A DNA stretch of 64,000 bases from Anaerococcus sp. Marseille-P3915. GTDB taxonomy: Bacteria; Bacillota; Clostridia; Tissierellales; Peptoniphilaceae. Positions 15,347-25,479 of the stretch are shown here, piece by piece. Position 1 is the first letter of the stretch, and the number at the start of each line of letters is the position of its first letter. Both the position numbers and the translations under genes were made by a program. The stretch spans positions 381,303 through 445,302 of the forward strand of contig NZ_LT984887.1 of the NCBI RefSeq assembly GCF_900258475.1. The letters run 5' to 3'. A model generated the notes under the pieces. It made no database searches, had not been told where the DNA came from, and saw only the letters and a program-made list of their open reading frames with translations.

Positions 15347-16480
15347 ATGAGAAACGCAAATAATACCGCAGCAATGCTTTTAGCTGGTGGTCAAGGTTCA
15401 AGGCTTAAAGCTTTGACAAGGGAAATGGCAAAACCTGTTGTACCTTTTGGTGGTAAATACAGAATTATTGACTTTGCACTTAGTAATTCAACCAATAGTG
15501 AGATTAAGGATATCGGTGTTTTAACCCAATATAAACCTCAACTACTTAACGAGCACCTAGGAATCGGTACAGCCTGGGATTATGATAGAAATTTCGGTGG
15601 TTTAAGAATCTTAACACCGTACTATACAGAAGAAGGCGGTAGATGGTTTGAAGGAACTGCTTCAGCTATTTATGAAAATATAAATTATCTTGATCAAGTA
15701 AATCCGGAATATGTACTTATTTTATCAGGTGACCATATTTATAAGATGGACTATAGAAAACTTCTTGATGTTCACAAAAAGAAGGGTGCAGATGCAACTA
15801 TAGCTGTAATGGAAGTTGATTGGGATGAGGCTAGTAGATTTGGTATTATGAATACCGATGAAAATGATAAAATTGTTGAATTTGAAGAAAAACCAGAAAA
15901 TCCAAAATCTAACTTGGCTTCAATGGGTATTTATATTTTCAATTGGAAAGTGTTAAGAAAAGAATTAATTGAAGATTATGAAAATAAAGAATCTACAAAT
16001 GACTTCGGCCATGATATTATACCTAAAATGTTAAACCAAGGATCTCCTCTATATGTTTATAAATTTGACGGATACTGGAAAGATGTTGGTACTGTAAGAA
16101 GTTACTGGCAAGCAAACCTAGATCTTATTGACCCAAACAATGAGCTAGATATATATGATGATAATTGGAGAATTTATACAAAATCACAAAACCTACCACC
16201 ACATAGAGTTGGGTTAAAGGCAGATCTTAAGGATACACTAGTAAATGAAGCATGTATTATAGATGGAAAGGTTAATCACTCTGTATTATTCTCAGATGTT
16301 GTGATAGAAGAAGGTGCAGAAGTTTATAATTCAGTTTTACTTAACGGTGTAAAGGTAAAATCTGGAGTTAAAATATATAATTCTGTAGTAGCAGAAGATA
16401 TGGAAATCTCTGAAGATATAGGTAAAGAAAATGATGATAAAGTTTACCTAGTCAGCAGCGAAGGCATAGAGGAGGAATAA
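15347..16480 (+). CDS. glgC: Glucose-1-phosphate adenylyltransferase
   Basis: Makes ADP-glucose from glucose-1-phosphate and ATP, the committed step of bacterial glycogen synthesis. The N-terminal nucleotidyltransferase domain shows [16 protein letters not shown], the [19 protein letters not shown] core, [10 protein letters not shown] and the sugar-binding EKPENPKS segment. The C-terminal part has left-handed beta-helix hexapeptides ([19 protein letters not shown]). 377 residues is normal. ATG 15347 follows AGGAGG. It is first in a six-gene glycogen operon. A TATAAT lies at 15285-15290, but no matching -35 is clear. Confidence 0.95.
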   Translation: MRNANNTAAMLLAGGQGSRLKALTREMAKPVVPFGGKYRIIDFALSNSTNSEIKDIGVLTQYKPQLLNEHLGIGTAWDYDRNFGGLRILTPYYTEEGGRWFEGTASAIYENINYLDQVNPEYVLILSGDHIYKMDYRKLLDVHKKKGADATIAVMEVDWDEASRFGIMNTDENDKIVEFEEKPENPKSNLASMGIYIFNWKVLRKELIEDYENKESTNDFGHDIIPKMLNQGSPLYVYKFDGYWKDVGTVRSYWQANLDLIDPNNELDIYDDNWRIYTKSQNLPPHRVGLKADLKDTLVNEACIIDGKVNHSVLFSDVVIEEGAEVYNSVLLNGVKVKSGVKIYNSVVAEDMEISEDIGKENDDKVYLVSSEGIEEE

Positions 16481-16481
16481 T

Positions 16482-17606
16482 ATGGAAAGCGTTGTAGCAT
16501 TAGTATATAGTTCAGATTTTAATGAACAAAATTATGGACAGTTGTGTAAATATAGACCTGATTATATGCTACCATTTGGTGGTAGATATAGAATAATTGA
16601 CTTTGCTTTATCAAACTTAGCAAACTATGATATAAATAGGGTTGTTCTTTATGCTGGAAGTAAAATAAGAAGTCCTCTAGACCATATAGGCAATGGTAAA
16701 AGCTGGGAATTAAATAGGAGAAATGGCGGTTTGATGCTAAATCCAGTAAATCCTGATGCTAAACATCCTTGCAGTGAAGTTGAGACATATTATGACACTA
16801 TTAAATATTTCCAAGACCATGAGTTTGATTATGTATACATTAAAAATCCTATGTATATATCAAAACCAGATATAAATGATGCAAAGGAAAAGATGGAAGA
16901 AGAGAATTTGGATTGTTTAATCTTTTCAAACAAGACAATAGATAAAAATGGTGAGTATTTAAATCAAGCTATTATAAATTCTGACACCGAAGGAAAACCT
17001 GAAAATGTGGGTGTGAATTTAGGAATAACCGACGAAATAGATTTATTTTTAGGCTCTATAATGATGAAAAAAGATAGCTTCTTAAGAGTATTAAGACATT
17101 CTATGCAAAATAACAGTACAAATTCAATGCTTGCAGCTATCTTTGATTATCCAGGAAAATTAAATATTGATTTCTATAGACAAGAAAAAGAATTTGAAAT
17201 AATAAAAGATATAAATTCATTCTACGAAGCGAATATGAAATTGCTAAATAAAGAAATTTTTGATAAACTATTCTATGAAGACGGTCTAGTATACACCAAG
17301 TCTAAGGATGAGCCATCAACATCTTACACTAAAAATTGCGAAGTTAAAAATTCGTTAGTAGCAAATGGAGCTATAATTGAAGGTGAAGTTGAAAACTCCA
17401 TCATCTTTAGAGGGGCCAAGGTTGGTAAAGGAGCGATAATTAGAAATTCTATTATTTTCCAAGATACAACTATAGAAGATGGTGCTATCCTAAACTTTGT
17501 AATAACTGATAAGGGAACAGAAATTGGACACGATGTAAGGTTATTTGGTAATAGATCAAATCCTTACCTAACAAATAAAAACGAATCACTTGAACTAAGG
17601 AGCTAA
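16482..17606 (+). CDS. glgD: GlgD subunit (GlgC paralog)
   Basis: A regulatory or non-catalytic paralog of GlgC that forms a hetero-oligomer with it in Firmicutes and stimulates activity. It retains the fold ([20 protein letters not shown] and a C-terminal beta-helix, ENSIIFRGAKVGKGAIIRNS). It lacks the G-G-x-G-x-R-L loop at the N-terminus, reading VYSSDFNEQNYGQLCKYRP instead. 374 residues. It lies one base after glgC with GGAGGAAT as ribosome-binding site, which fits equal expression of the two subunits. Confidence 0.92.
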   Translation: MESVVALVYSSDFNEQNYGQLCKYRPDYMLPFGGRYRIIDFALSNLANYDINRVVLYAGSKIRSPLDHIGNGKSWELNRRNGGLMLNPVNPDAKHPCSEVETYYDTIKYFQDHEFDYVYIKNPMYISKPDINDAKEKMEEENLDCLIFSNKTIDKNGEYLNQAIINSDTEGKPENVGVNLGITDEIDLFLGSIMMKKDSFLRVLRHSMQNNSTNSMLAAIFDYPGKLNIDFYRQEKEFEIIKDINSFYEANMKLLNKEIFDKLFYEDGLVYTKSKDEPSTSYTKNCEVKNSLVANGAIIEGEVENSIIFRGAKVGKGAIIRNSIIFQDTTIEDGAILNFVITDKGTEIGHDVRLFGNRSNPYLTNKNESLELRS

Positions 17607-17608
17607 AA

Positions 17609-19039
17609 ATGAATATACTTTTTCTTACTAGTGAATCAGTACCATTCATAAAAACAGGGGGCCTAGCAGATGTTGCTGGTGCCCTTCCTAAAGAACTTAA
17701 GAAAAAAGGCGTAGATATTAGAGTGGTTTTACCTCTCTATAAGAAAATCTCTGAAAGCTACAGAGAAAAGATGGAAAAAATAACTGAATTTTATGTGGAT
17801 CTAGATTGGAAACACCAGTATGCAGGTGTTTATCAACTTGAATGGGATGGTGTAACATACTACTTTATAGATAATCTTGAATATTTTGATAGGGATGGTC
17901 TCTATGGTTTTGGAGATGATGCTGAAAGATTTATATTCTTCTCAAAAGCATGTACCCTATTGCCTAAAGAAATAAACTTCAAACCAGATATTATTCATTC
18001 AAATGATTGGCACACAGCCATGGTGAATGTATTTGTAAACGATTATAGAATTGGTGATCCTTATTACGATGATATAAGAACCCTATTTACAATCCACAAC
18101 CTTAAATACCAAGGTGTATTTGATTCTGAAAACCTAAGATTAGCAGGTCTTGATGGTAGATACTTCAATGAAAATGACCTTAAATTTTATGATGCAATAA
18201 ACTTTATTAAGGGAGGTATAATCCATGCCACTCATGTAAATACAGTATCTGAAAATTATGCAAGAGAAATCCAATATCCATTCTATGGTGAGGGCCTAGA
18301 CGGGGTCATAAGACAATATAATTACAAACTAGATGGTATCGTAAATGGAATAGACTTTGATGTTTGGAATCCAAAAACTGACCAAAATCTTGCTAAAAAT
18401 TATGATGTAGATTCAATTGATGATAAATACGCTAATAAAGCCTATCTACAAGAGCTCTATGGCCTTCCAGTAAGAGAAGACGTTCCAGTTTTAGGGATTG
18501 TATCAAGACTTAACGAAATGAAGGGTCTAGACTTAGTAAGGTATATATTAGATGAGTTATTGCAAGAAGATATTCAACTAGTAGTATTAGGTACAGGTGA
18601 TTATACTTATGAAGAGATGTTTAAATACTTTGAATGGAAATATCCTGACAAGGTAGCAGCAAGAATATATTATTCTGATAAGGAATCACATGATATTTAT
18701 GCAGGTTGTGACTTCTACTTGATGCCATCAGTATCTGAACCATGCGGTATTAGCCAGCTCATAGCTATGAGATACGGTACTTTACCAATTGTTAGAGAAG
18801 CAGGTGGATTAAAAGATACAGTTATACCTTATAATGAATATACTGGTGAAGGAACAGGATACTCCTTTGAAAATATAAATGCTCATGAACTATTATTTTC
18901 TATTAAAAATGCTATAAATGTTTATAATACAAATAAAGATGCACATAGAAAATTAATAACAAATGCTATGAATCAGAGAAATGATTGGGAGATGTCCTCA
19001 GAAAAATACTTAAAACTATACGAAGAGATAAAAGCTTAA
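17609..19039 (+). CDS. glgA: Glycogen synthase (GT5)
   Basis: Transfers glucose from ADP-glucose to the growing alpha-1,4 chain. The N-terminus has the family signature FLTSESVPFIKTGGLADVAG with the K-T-G-G-L motif for ADP-glucose. The GT-B C-terminal domain shows VSRLNEMKGLDLV, PSVSEPCGISQLIAMRYG and REAGGLKDTV. 476 residues is normal. ATG 17609 has CTAAGGAG upstream and lies two bases after glgD. It is followed after 8 bases by the phosphorylase-like gene. Confidence 0.96.
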   Translation: MNILFLTSESVPFIKTGGLADVAGALPKELKKKGVDIRVVLPLYKKISESYREKMEKITEFYVDLDWKHQYAGVYQLEWDGVTYYFIDNLEYFDRDGLYGFGDDAERFIFFSKACTLLPKEINFKPDIIHSNDWHTAMVNVFVNDYRIGDPYYDDIRTLFTIHNLKYQGVFDSENLRLAGLDGRYFNENDLKFYDAINFIKGGIIHATHVNTVSENYAREIQYPFYGEGLDGVIRQYNYKLDGIVNGIDFDVWNPKTDQNLAKNYDVDSIDDKYANKAYLQELYGLPVREDVPVLGIVSRLNEMKGLDLVRYILDELLQEDIQLVVLGTGDYTYEEMFKYFEWKYPDKVAARIYYSDKESHDIYAGCDFYLMPSVSEPCGISQLIAMRYGTLPIVREAGGLKDTVIPYNEYTGEGTGYSFENINAHELLFSIKNAINVYNTNKDAHRKLITNAMNQRNDWEMSSEKYLKLYEEIKA

Positions 19040-19047
19040 GAGAAAAG

Positions 19048-21327
19048 ATGAAAACGAATAAGGAATTAATTATAAAGAGGATACAAAGTTTTTTGTATTC
19101 TCTTTATGCGAAAAACATTGAAAATGCAAGAGTTAATGAGGTCTATGATTGCTTATGTAGGTATATGATGGAAGTAATCGGAAAAACTTGGGTTAAATCT
19201 AAAAAAATCCAAAAGGATTTAGATTATTATATCCTAAGTTTTGAATACCTACCTGGCAAATTAATCGATAGAAACATTCATAGATTAAAAATTAAAGATG
19301 AAATTGTTAAAGCCCTTGATGAAATGGGATTTGATTTTGATGAGGTTCTTGCGTGTGAAAAGGAAGCGGATTTAGGTATAGGTGATATAGGAATAGGATC
19401 CTCTGCCTTGATAAATGAATTAGCCAACCACAATAAAAGAGCTGTGGCCTATGCACTAAGATATGAAAATGGCAATTTGAAGCAAAAAATTGTAGATGGA
19501 AGACAGGTTGAGTATTCTGATTTTTGGCTTGAACAAGGGTCAAACTGGGAACATAAGAAATCTTTCTCCTACATACTAGATATAGATGGTAGAAAGAACA
19601 AAACTATTGCTTATGATATGCCAATCTTAAGTGACGATGCAAGTTTTGTAAACACTCTTAGACTTTTTAAGTCAGAGGCTCTAGAGGCAATTAACATCGA
19701 AGATTTTTCTAGAGGTGATTTTTTAAAAGCCTATGATGATTACGTAAATATTAACTCTATAAATAAATTTCTATATATAGATGATTCCACTTATGAAGGA
19801 AAACTTCTTAGATTGAAGCAAGAATATTTTTACTCTGTAAGTGCGATTAGAGATATATTTAGAAGGCAAATTAAAAAACACGGTTCTATTGAAAATATCG
19901 AAAAGAATATAAAGATATTTTCGCATGATATACACCCAACTCTTGCTTTGGTAGAATTTATAAGGCTACTTGTAAAAGAATATGACTATTCTTTGGATAA
20001 AGCTATAAATATTTCTAGAATAGTTTTTGATCATGTTGCTTTCTCAATTACAGATGATGGGGTTGAAAATTATGATGTAGAAATGCTTAGAAGGGTAAAT
20101 CCTGAAATAATGGATATGATTTTTGAGATACAAAAATACCTTCAAATAAAAGATAATGAGGCTAGCATCATAAAGAATGGCAGTGTTAGTTTTAGAAATA
20201 TTAATAAATATCTATCAAATAAATACAATTACCTTTCAAAAATAATATCTGATAGTAGGAAAAATGATATAAATCATTCTTACCTAAATTATGGGACGGA
20301 TAGGATATTATATAGTGAGTCCGGCAATACAGACCTTTTATATACATTGAAAGAGTACGGTATTAACTCGCTTTCTTATGAAGAAATCAAGAAAATAAAT
20401 AAACTTAAAAACAATGAGGACTTCATTAGGTCTTTGGATAAAGTAAAGTATAGTAATAAAGGTAAGCTTGCGAAAATTGCAAAAGAATCAACTTCTGATC
20501 TAATTAATCCATACTCTATGGTAGATGTTCAGATATCTCTAATGCATGAAAGTAAAAGACAAATACTAAATTGTTTAGCAATAGCCTACAAGTATTACAT
20601 GCTAAAATATAATAGCAATTTAAGACTTACACCTACGACCTATGTGTTTTCAGGTAAGGCCAATGAAGGTTATTTCATGGCAAAAGAAACTATAAAATTC
20701 ATCCTAGCCCTTAAGAAGATGATTGATAAAGATAAATTCATTAGGGAAAAGATAAAGATTGTATTTTTTGAAGATTTGGACGTTGAGAAAGTTAAATTTC
20801 TGCTAGCAAGCGCAGATATTTATACTAATCTAACATTAGCAAATCTAGACAATCAGAATTTTCATATATTAAATGCTATATTTAATATGTCAAATATCTT
20901 AACTTCAAAGGGAGGCATAGTAGATAATCTTAAACAGAAGAATTCATTTTATCAGTTTGGACCAGAATTTAAAGATTTGGAAAAAATGAATAAAGAAAAT
21001 TCTTACAATGCAAATGAATTTTATTATAATAGTGAAGTTGTTAAATTTACAATAGATAATCTTCTAAATGAGGACTATTCTAATTTCCCTTATAACTTCA
21101 AATTGATCTATGATCAACTTCTTATGTATAATGATTCTTTTAAAATATTTTATGATTTGGAAGAGTTAATAAATACAAGAAAAATCATAGAAAAAGATTA
21201 TTTGAATGTAAATAAGTGGGTTAATAATGAGCTGGAAAACATATTATGGGCGAATAATTTTAGATTGGATGATGTAATTAATAAAGCCTATGACTTTAAC
21301 ACAAGAAAAAATAAATTTAACTTATGA
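19048..21327 (+). CDS. Glycogen phosphorylase homologue lacking the PLP lysine
   Basis: About 759 residues, the size of GlgP. Family landmarks are ADLGIGDIGIGSSALINELA near residue 107, RYENGNLKQKIVDGRQVEYS, HDIHPTLALVEFIRLLV, DVQISLMHESKRQILNCLAI and the FSGKANEGYFMAKETIKFI strand. The pyridoxal-phosphate segment, normally E-A-S-G-T-G-N-M-K-F, reads NLDNQNFHILNAIFN (residues 599-613) with Asn near 609 where the Schiff-base Lys should be. The glycine-rich DPGLGNGGLGR loop is also altered. It is therefore probably not a phosphorylase, but a glucan-binding or regulatory pseudoenzyme. ATG 19048 follows AGAGAAAAG. The longer frame from 18985 would overlap glgA. Confidence 0.82.
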   Translation: MKTNKELIIKRIQSFLYSLYAKNIENARVNEVYDCLCRYMMEVIGKTWVKSKKIQKDLDYYILSFEYLPGKLIDRNIHRLKIKDEIVKALDEMGFDFDEVLACEKEADLGIGDIGIGSSALINELANHNKRAVAYALRYENGNLKQKIVDGRQVEYSDFWLEQGSNWEHKKSFSYILDIDGRKNKTIAYDMPILSDDASFVNTLRLFKSEALEAINIEDFSRGDFLKAYDDYVNINSINKFLYIDDSTYEGKLLRLKQEYFYSVSAIRDIFRRQIKKHGSIENIEKNIKIFSHDIHPTLALVEFIRLLVKEYDYSLDKAINISRIVFDHVAFSITDDGVENYDVEMLRRVNPEIMDMIFEIQKYLQIKDNEASIIKNGSVSFRNINKYLSNKYNYLSKIISDSRKNDINHSYLNYGTDRILYSESGNTDLLYTLKEYGINSLSYEEIKKINKLKNNEDFIRSLDKVKYSNKGKLAKIAKESTSDLINPYSMVDVQISLMHESKRQILNCLAIAYKYYMLKYNSNLRLTPTTYVFSGKANEGYFMAKETIKFILALKKMIDKDKFIREKIKIVFFEDLDVEKVKFLLASADIYTNLTLANLDNQNFHILNAIFNMSNILTSKGGIVDNLKQKNSFYQFGPEFKDLEKMNKENSYNANEFYYNSEVVKFTIDNLLNEDYSNFPYNFKLIYDQLLMYNDSFKIFYDLEELINTRKIIEKDYLNVNKWVNNELENILWANNFRLDDVINKAYDFNTRKNKFNL

Positions 21328-23197
21328 AGATATAAAAGATATAAAATTAGGAGCAAATTATAATAAATCATACACAGAGTTTAGGGTCTTTGCTCCAGAT
21401 AGAAACAAAATCGATCTGGTATTAACTGATGATTATAAAAAAGTTAGAAGAGACATTTACCCCTTAAAAAAAGATGATATGGGTGTATTTTCTCTAAGGC
21501 TTGAAGGTGATTTTAATGGATATTTCTATAATTATATAATAGAAGATGAATTTGAAGTAACAGATCCATATTCATATTCGGCATCAATAAATTCACTTTA
21601 TTCAGCTGTGGTTGATTTAAAAGAAACAGATCCCGAAGGATTTAGAAATCTTGATATACCAAATATTGAAGAAAATGATGCTATCATTTATGAGATGAGC
21701 ATAAAAAACTATACAGCAGATAAGTCAAGTGGAGTTTTTAATAGGGGTAAATATTTAGGACTTACTGAGAGAAGCACTAGCTATAAAAATATTAAAACAG
21801 GTCTTGATAATATTCTTGAACTTGGTATAAGTCACGTTCAGATTTTACCTTTTTATGACTTCATAACAGTTGATGAGAGAAGCGATGCATTTTTTGATGA
21901 CGGTAATTACAATTGGGGATATGATCCAGAATTGTATTTCGCGCCAGAAGGGTCTTTTGCATCTGACCCATATGATCCCAAATCAAGAATAAGGGAAGCA
22001 AAAAATATGGTTAAATCTTTCCATGAAAATGGAATAGGAGTAATCATGGATGTAGTTTTTAACCACACCTACAAAACCGTAGACTCAAACTTAAATACCC
22101 TTGCTCCTAGCTACTATCATAGGACAAATCCCGATGGATCCTTTTCAAATGGATCAGGATGTGGTAATGAAGTTGCAAGTGAGAAACCATTTGTAAGAAA
22201 GCTAATAATAGATTCTTTAGTTTATTGGGCCAAGGAATATAAGATTGATGGCTTTAGATTTGATTTGATGGCCTTAATTGATTTAGATACAATTAAACTT
22301 GCCATTAAAGAACTTAGGAAGATTAATCCAAATATACTAATATATGGTGAGCCTTGGATGGCTTTAGGAACTACTTTAAGCCCTGATTTACAAATCTGGA
22401 AGGGGGCACAAAGGTCAAATAAATTTGGTGTTTTTAACGACACTTTTAGGGATGCTATAAAGGGAGATGCAAACTCATACGGTAGAGGCTATATTCAAGG
22501 TATCTATTCACTAAAAAAGGAAATTGAATTAGGAATAGCAGGATCAATAAACTATTCAGAAGATAGGATAGGCTTTGCAGACGACGCTAGTGAGACAATT
22601 AACTACTTTAACTGTCATGATAATTTAATCCTATTTGATAAATTATCGATATCGCTAGATAGCACAGAAAATATTGATTCTTATGTCAAATTAGCAATGG
22701 CTATTGTCATGCTATCTTTTGGCAAACCATTTTTATACGAAGGTAATGAGTTTAATCACAGCAAGAAAAATGATTCAAACTCATATAATTCACCTCTATC
22801 TATAAATGCTATCAACTGGCAAGAGAAGGAAGCCAATTACGACATATTTAATTACACAAAAGAACTAATAAACTTAAGGAAGTCAATAGATGTATTCTCT
22901 CATACAAGTGAGGAATTCATAAGGAAGAAATTAAAGTTCATTGATGATTTAGACGACTCAATTGTTGGCTACCTACTAGATAGTGAGTATTTAATTTTCA
23001 TTAATGCCAATTGTAATGACATGTATATAAGTGCAGAAACTTTAAAGTCATCTATAGAAGATATAAATTCTAAAAAAATTGAAAAAGTTTTTGATAAAGA
23101 GGGTAAGAATAATATAGGTATTGATATAGAAAGTGGACTAATTTTAGATTCACTATCAGTAAATGTATATAAAATAGGAGAAGCAGATGGACTATAA
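21290..23197 (+). CDS. Type I pullulanase-like glycogen debranching enzyme (GH13)
   Basis: Hydrolyses alpha-1,6 branches of glycogen or limit dextrins. The N-terminal beta domain (about 30-115) resembles a CBM48/E-set module (TEFRVFAPDRNKIDLVL). The GH13 core shows the type I pullulanase signature YNWGYDP (about residue 208), VFNHTY, the nucleophile Asp in GFRFDLM (about 325), the acid Glu in IYGEPW (about 354) and the third Asp in NCHDNL. No signal peptide, so it is cytoplasmic. 635 residues, slightly shorter than many homologues. It overlaps the phosphorylase-like gene by 38 bases and has no strong ribosome-binding site, which suggests translational coupling. Confidence 0.87.
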   Translation: MTLTQEKINLTYEDIKDIKLGANYNKSYTEFRVFAPDRNKIDLVLTDDYKKVRRDIYPLKKDDMGVFSLRLEGDFNGYFYNYIIEDEFEVTDPYSYSASINSLYSAVVDLKETDPEGFRNLDIPNIEENDAIIYEMSIKNYTADKSSGVFNRGKYLGLTERSTSYKNIKTGLDNILELGISHVQILPFYDFITVDERSDAFFDDGNYNWGYDPELYFAPEGSFASDPYDPKSRIREAKNMVKSFHENGIGVIMDVVFNHTYKTVDSNLNTLAPSYYHRTNPDGSFSNGSGCGNEVASEKPFVRKLIIDSLVYWAKEYKIDGFRFDLMALIDLDTIKLAIKELRKINPNILIYGEPWMALGTTLSPDLQIWKGAQRSNKFGVFNDTFRDAIKGDANSYGRGYIQGIYSLKKEIELGIAGSINYSEDRIGFADDASETINYFNCHDNLILFDKLSISLDSTENIDSYVKLAMAIVMLSFGKPFLYEGNEFNHSKKNDSNSYNSPLSINAINWQEKEANYDIFNYTKELINLRKSIDVFSHTSEEFIRKKLKFIDDLDDSIVGYLLDSEYLIFINANCNDMYISAETLKSSIEDINSKKIEKVFDKEGKNNIGIDIESGLILDSLSVNVYKIGEADGL

Positions 23198-24881
23198 GAA
23201 AAATTTTGAAACTTGGTACAAGGATGATAGGTTTGATGAAGAAACTAGAAAAGAGCTAGAATCAATCAAAGATAATGATGAAGAAATCAAAGATAGGTTT
23301 TATCAATCTTTAAAATTTGGTACAGCAGGTCTTAGGGGAAAACTAGGTGCTGGCACTAACAGGATGAATAATTATATGGTAGCTCAAGCAACCCAAGCTT
23401 TTGCAGATACAATCTCAGAAGGTGGGGAAGAAGCCAAAAAACGTGGTGTAGCAATTGCTTATGACGTTAGACATATGTCAAAAGAATTTGCGAAGATTAC
23501 TGCTGAAGTATTTGCTGCTAATGGAATAAAAGTTTATATCCACAAAGAAATTCAACCAACACCAGTATGCTCATTTACTATAAGAGAGCTTAATTGCGTT
23601 GCAGGTGTAATGGTAACAGCTTCACATAACCCTAGAGAATACAACGGTTATAAGGCTTATAATGAAGAAGGCAGCCAAATAATGGATGAGACTGCTAACA
23701 AGATTTTAGGCTATATCGCAGATCACCAAGACTTTTTTGAAATAAAAAGACTAGACTTTGAAAAGGGTCTTGAAGATGGAATAATTGAGTATGTAAGTGA
23801 TGAATTACTAGAAAAATACGTATCACTAATCAAAGATTGTACAATCCATGATGAAGGCATAGATAAAAATATCAGTGTTGTTTATTCTCCATTAAATGGA
23901 ACTGGAAATAAGCTAGTTAGAAGAATACTTAAGGAAAGAGGATTTACAAATATTCACGTAGTAAAAGAACAAGAAAATCCTGACCCTGACTTTACTACAG
24001 TTGGTTATCCAAACCCTGAAGATCCAAAAGCTTTCAAATATTCAGAAAAATTAGGAGTAGAAACTAAGGCAGAATTATTACTTGCCACAGACCCGGATGC
24101 AGATAGGTGTGCTGTAGAAGTATTAGATAAAGATGGAAGCTATAAGTTCCTAACTGGTAACCTTATAGGCTCACTACTTACAAATTATGTCTTATCAGGC
24201 CTATCTGAAAAAGGCGAACTTCCAGAAAATCCTGCAGTTGTAAAATCAATAGTTACCACGGATTTAGTAGCACCGATTGCTAATAAATATGGAGTTGCTA
24301 AATATGATGTTCTAACAGGCTTTAAAAACATTTATGATAAGGCTAACGAACTAGAAAGAGAAAATACAGGTAAATTTGTATTTGGTTTTGAAGAATCAAT
24401 TGGATATAACTACAAAGATTTTGTAAGAGATAAAGATGCTGTTAACTCTGCTATGTTGATAACAGAAATGGCAGCTTACTACAAGAGCCAAGGTAAATCT
24501 TTAATTGACGTAATTAATGAAATTTACGAAGAACATGGATATTATTCAAATGAAGTTGTATCAATCACACTTGAAGGTGTAGATGGTCAAGAAAGAATAG
24601 CTAGAATAATGTCTGAAGTTAGAGAAAATCCTATCAAAGAAATTGGTGGAGATAAGATTGATAGCCTAATTGATTATCAAAACGATGATACTGGACTACC
24701 AAAATCTAACGTATTAAAATACTTCTTCGAAGATGGATCTTGGGTAACACTTAGACCATCAGGTACAGAACCAAAAATCAAAATCTATGTTAACTCTATA
24801 GCTTCAAGTATGGATAAGGCAAAAGCTAAAAAAGATACTATTATTAAATTCATGGAAGATATAATAGATTCTATCCATTAA
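23187..24881 (+). CDS. Phosphoglucomutase (alpha-PGM, phospho-sugar mutase)
   Basis: Interconverts glucose-6-phosphate and glucose-1-phosphate, supplying glgC. The active-site serine lies near residue 146 in TASHNPREYNGYK. The metal loop reads ATDPDADRCAV. The sugar loop contains FGFEESIGY, and the phosphate-binding loop RPSGTEPKIKIY is near the C-terminus. 564 residues fits the PgcA-type family of Firmicutes. ATG 23187 has TAGGAGAAG upstream and overlaps the pullulanase end by 11 bases. It is the last gene of the glycogen operon, with a terminator 9 bases later. Confidence 0.93.
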   Translation: MDYKKNFETWYKDDRFDEETRKELESIKDNDEEIKDRFYQSLKFGTAGLRGKLGAGTNRMNNYMVAQATQAFADTISEGGEEAKKRGVAIAYDVRHMSKEFAKITAEVFAANGIKVYIHKEIQPTPVCSFTIRELNCVAGVMVTASHNPREYNGYKAYNEEGSQIMDETANKILGYIADHQDFFEIKRLDFEKGLEDGIIEYVSDELLEKYVSLIKDCTIHDEGIDKNISVVYSPLNGTGNKLVRRILKERGFTNIHVVKEQENPDPDFTTVGYPNPEDPKAFKYSEKLGVETKAELLLATDPDADRCAVEVLDKDGSYKFLTGNLIGSLLTNYVLSGLSEKGELPENPAVVKSIVTTDLVAPIANKYGVAKYDVLTGFKNIYDKANELERENTGKFVFGFEESIGYNYKDFVRDKDAVNSAMLITEMAAYYKSQGKSLIDVINEIYEEHGYYSNEVVSITLEGVDGQERIARIMSEVRENPIKEIGGDKIDSLIDYQNDDTGLPKSNVLKYFFEDGSWVTLRPSGTEPKIKIYVNSIASSMDKAKAKKDTIIKFMEDIIDSIH

Positions 24882-24889
24882 ATATAAGG

Positions 24890-24915
24890 CCTCAGGTTTA
24901 TCCTGAGGTTTTTTT
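24890..24915 (+). terminator. Terminator of the glycogen operon
   Basis: CCTCAGG (24890-24896), loop TTTAT, CCTGAGG (24902-24908) and seven T. Confidence 0.92.
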
Positions 24916-24924
24916 ATTTTATAC

Positions 24925-24953
24925 TTGAAATTAAGATTAAAATATCATAATAT
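24925..24953 (+). promoter_or_regulatory. Promoter of the FHA-ftsW/rodA-pbp cluster
   Basis: TTGAAA (24925-24930), a 17-base spacer and TAATAT (24948-24953), about 20 bases before the gene start. Confidence 0.65.
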
Positions 24954-24975
24954 ATAGCCAAGGAGTATTAAATAT

Positions 24976-25479
24976 ATGGAAAACTTTTTTAATCTTATTG
25001 ATAAAATATTTTCAATAAATGTATTTGGAAATTTAACTTTATATCAATTATTATCAACAATATTAAAGTATCTCTTTGTTTTTGTTGTTTTTTATTTCAT
25101 ATATTCTATTATCAGAATTATATATTACGATGTAAGAACAACACTTAAGAAAGAACAGGAACATGATGCCTATTTAAACCTAATAAATAAATATGATGGC
25201 TTTAATTTTGAAGTTCAAGAATATTATTTTTTGGGAGAAAATAACACAATAGGGCGTGATAAGAAAAATACAATAGAAATAAATGATAAATATCTTTCTA
25301 AGTTTCACGCTAGAATCTTGCAAGATGAGGATATGTATTTTTTAGAAGATTTAAAATCTGCTAATGGAACATATTTAAATGATGAGAGAATTGAAGATGC
25401 CATAGAACTAAAATCGGGAGATGTAATCAGACTTGGCTCCTTAAAATTCTTATTTGAACAGGATGAAAAAGATGTTTAA
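24976..25479 (+). CDS. Membrane-anchored FHA-domain protein
   Basis: A 167-residue protein with an N-terminal membrane helix (about residues 28-50, ILKYLFVFVVFYFIYSIIRI). A cytoplasmic forkhead-associated domain (about 85-160) shows NTIGRDKKNTIEI, YLSKFHARIL and SANGTYLNDERIE, the classic GR, S-x-x-H and N-G-T residues for phosphothreonine binding. It is followed directly by FtsW/RodA and a penicillin-binding protein. In Actinobacteria and Clostridia an FHA protein in this position links Ser/Thr kinase signalling to cell-wall growth. No kinase gene is in this window. Confidence 0.88.
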   Translation: MENFFNLIDKIFSINVFGNLTLYQLLSTILKYLFVFVVFYFIYSIIRIIYYDVRTTLKKEQEHDAYLNLINKYDGFNFEVQEYYFLGENNTIGRDKKNTIEINDKYLSKFHARILQDEDMYFLEDLKSANGTYLNDERIEDAIELKSGDVIRLGSLKFLFEQDEKDV

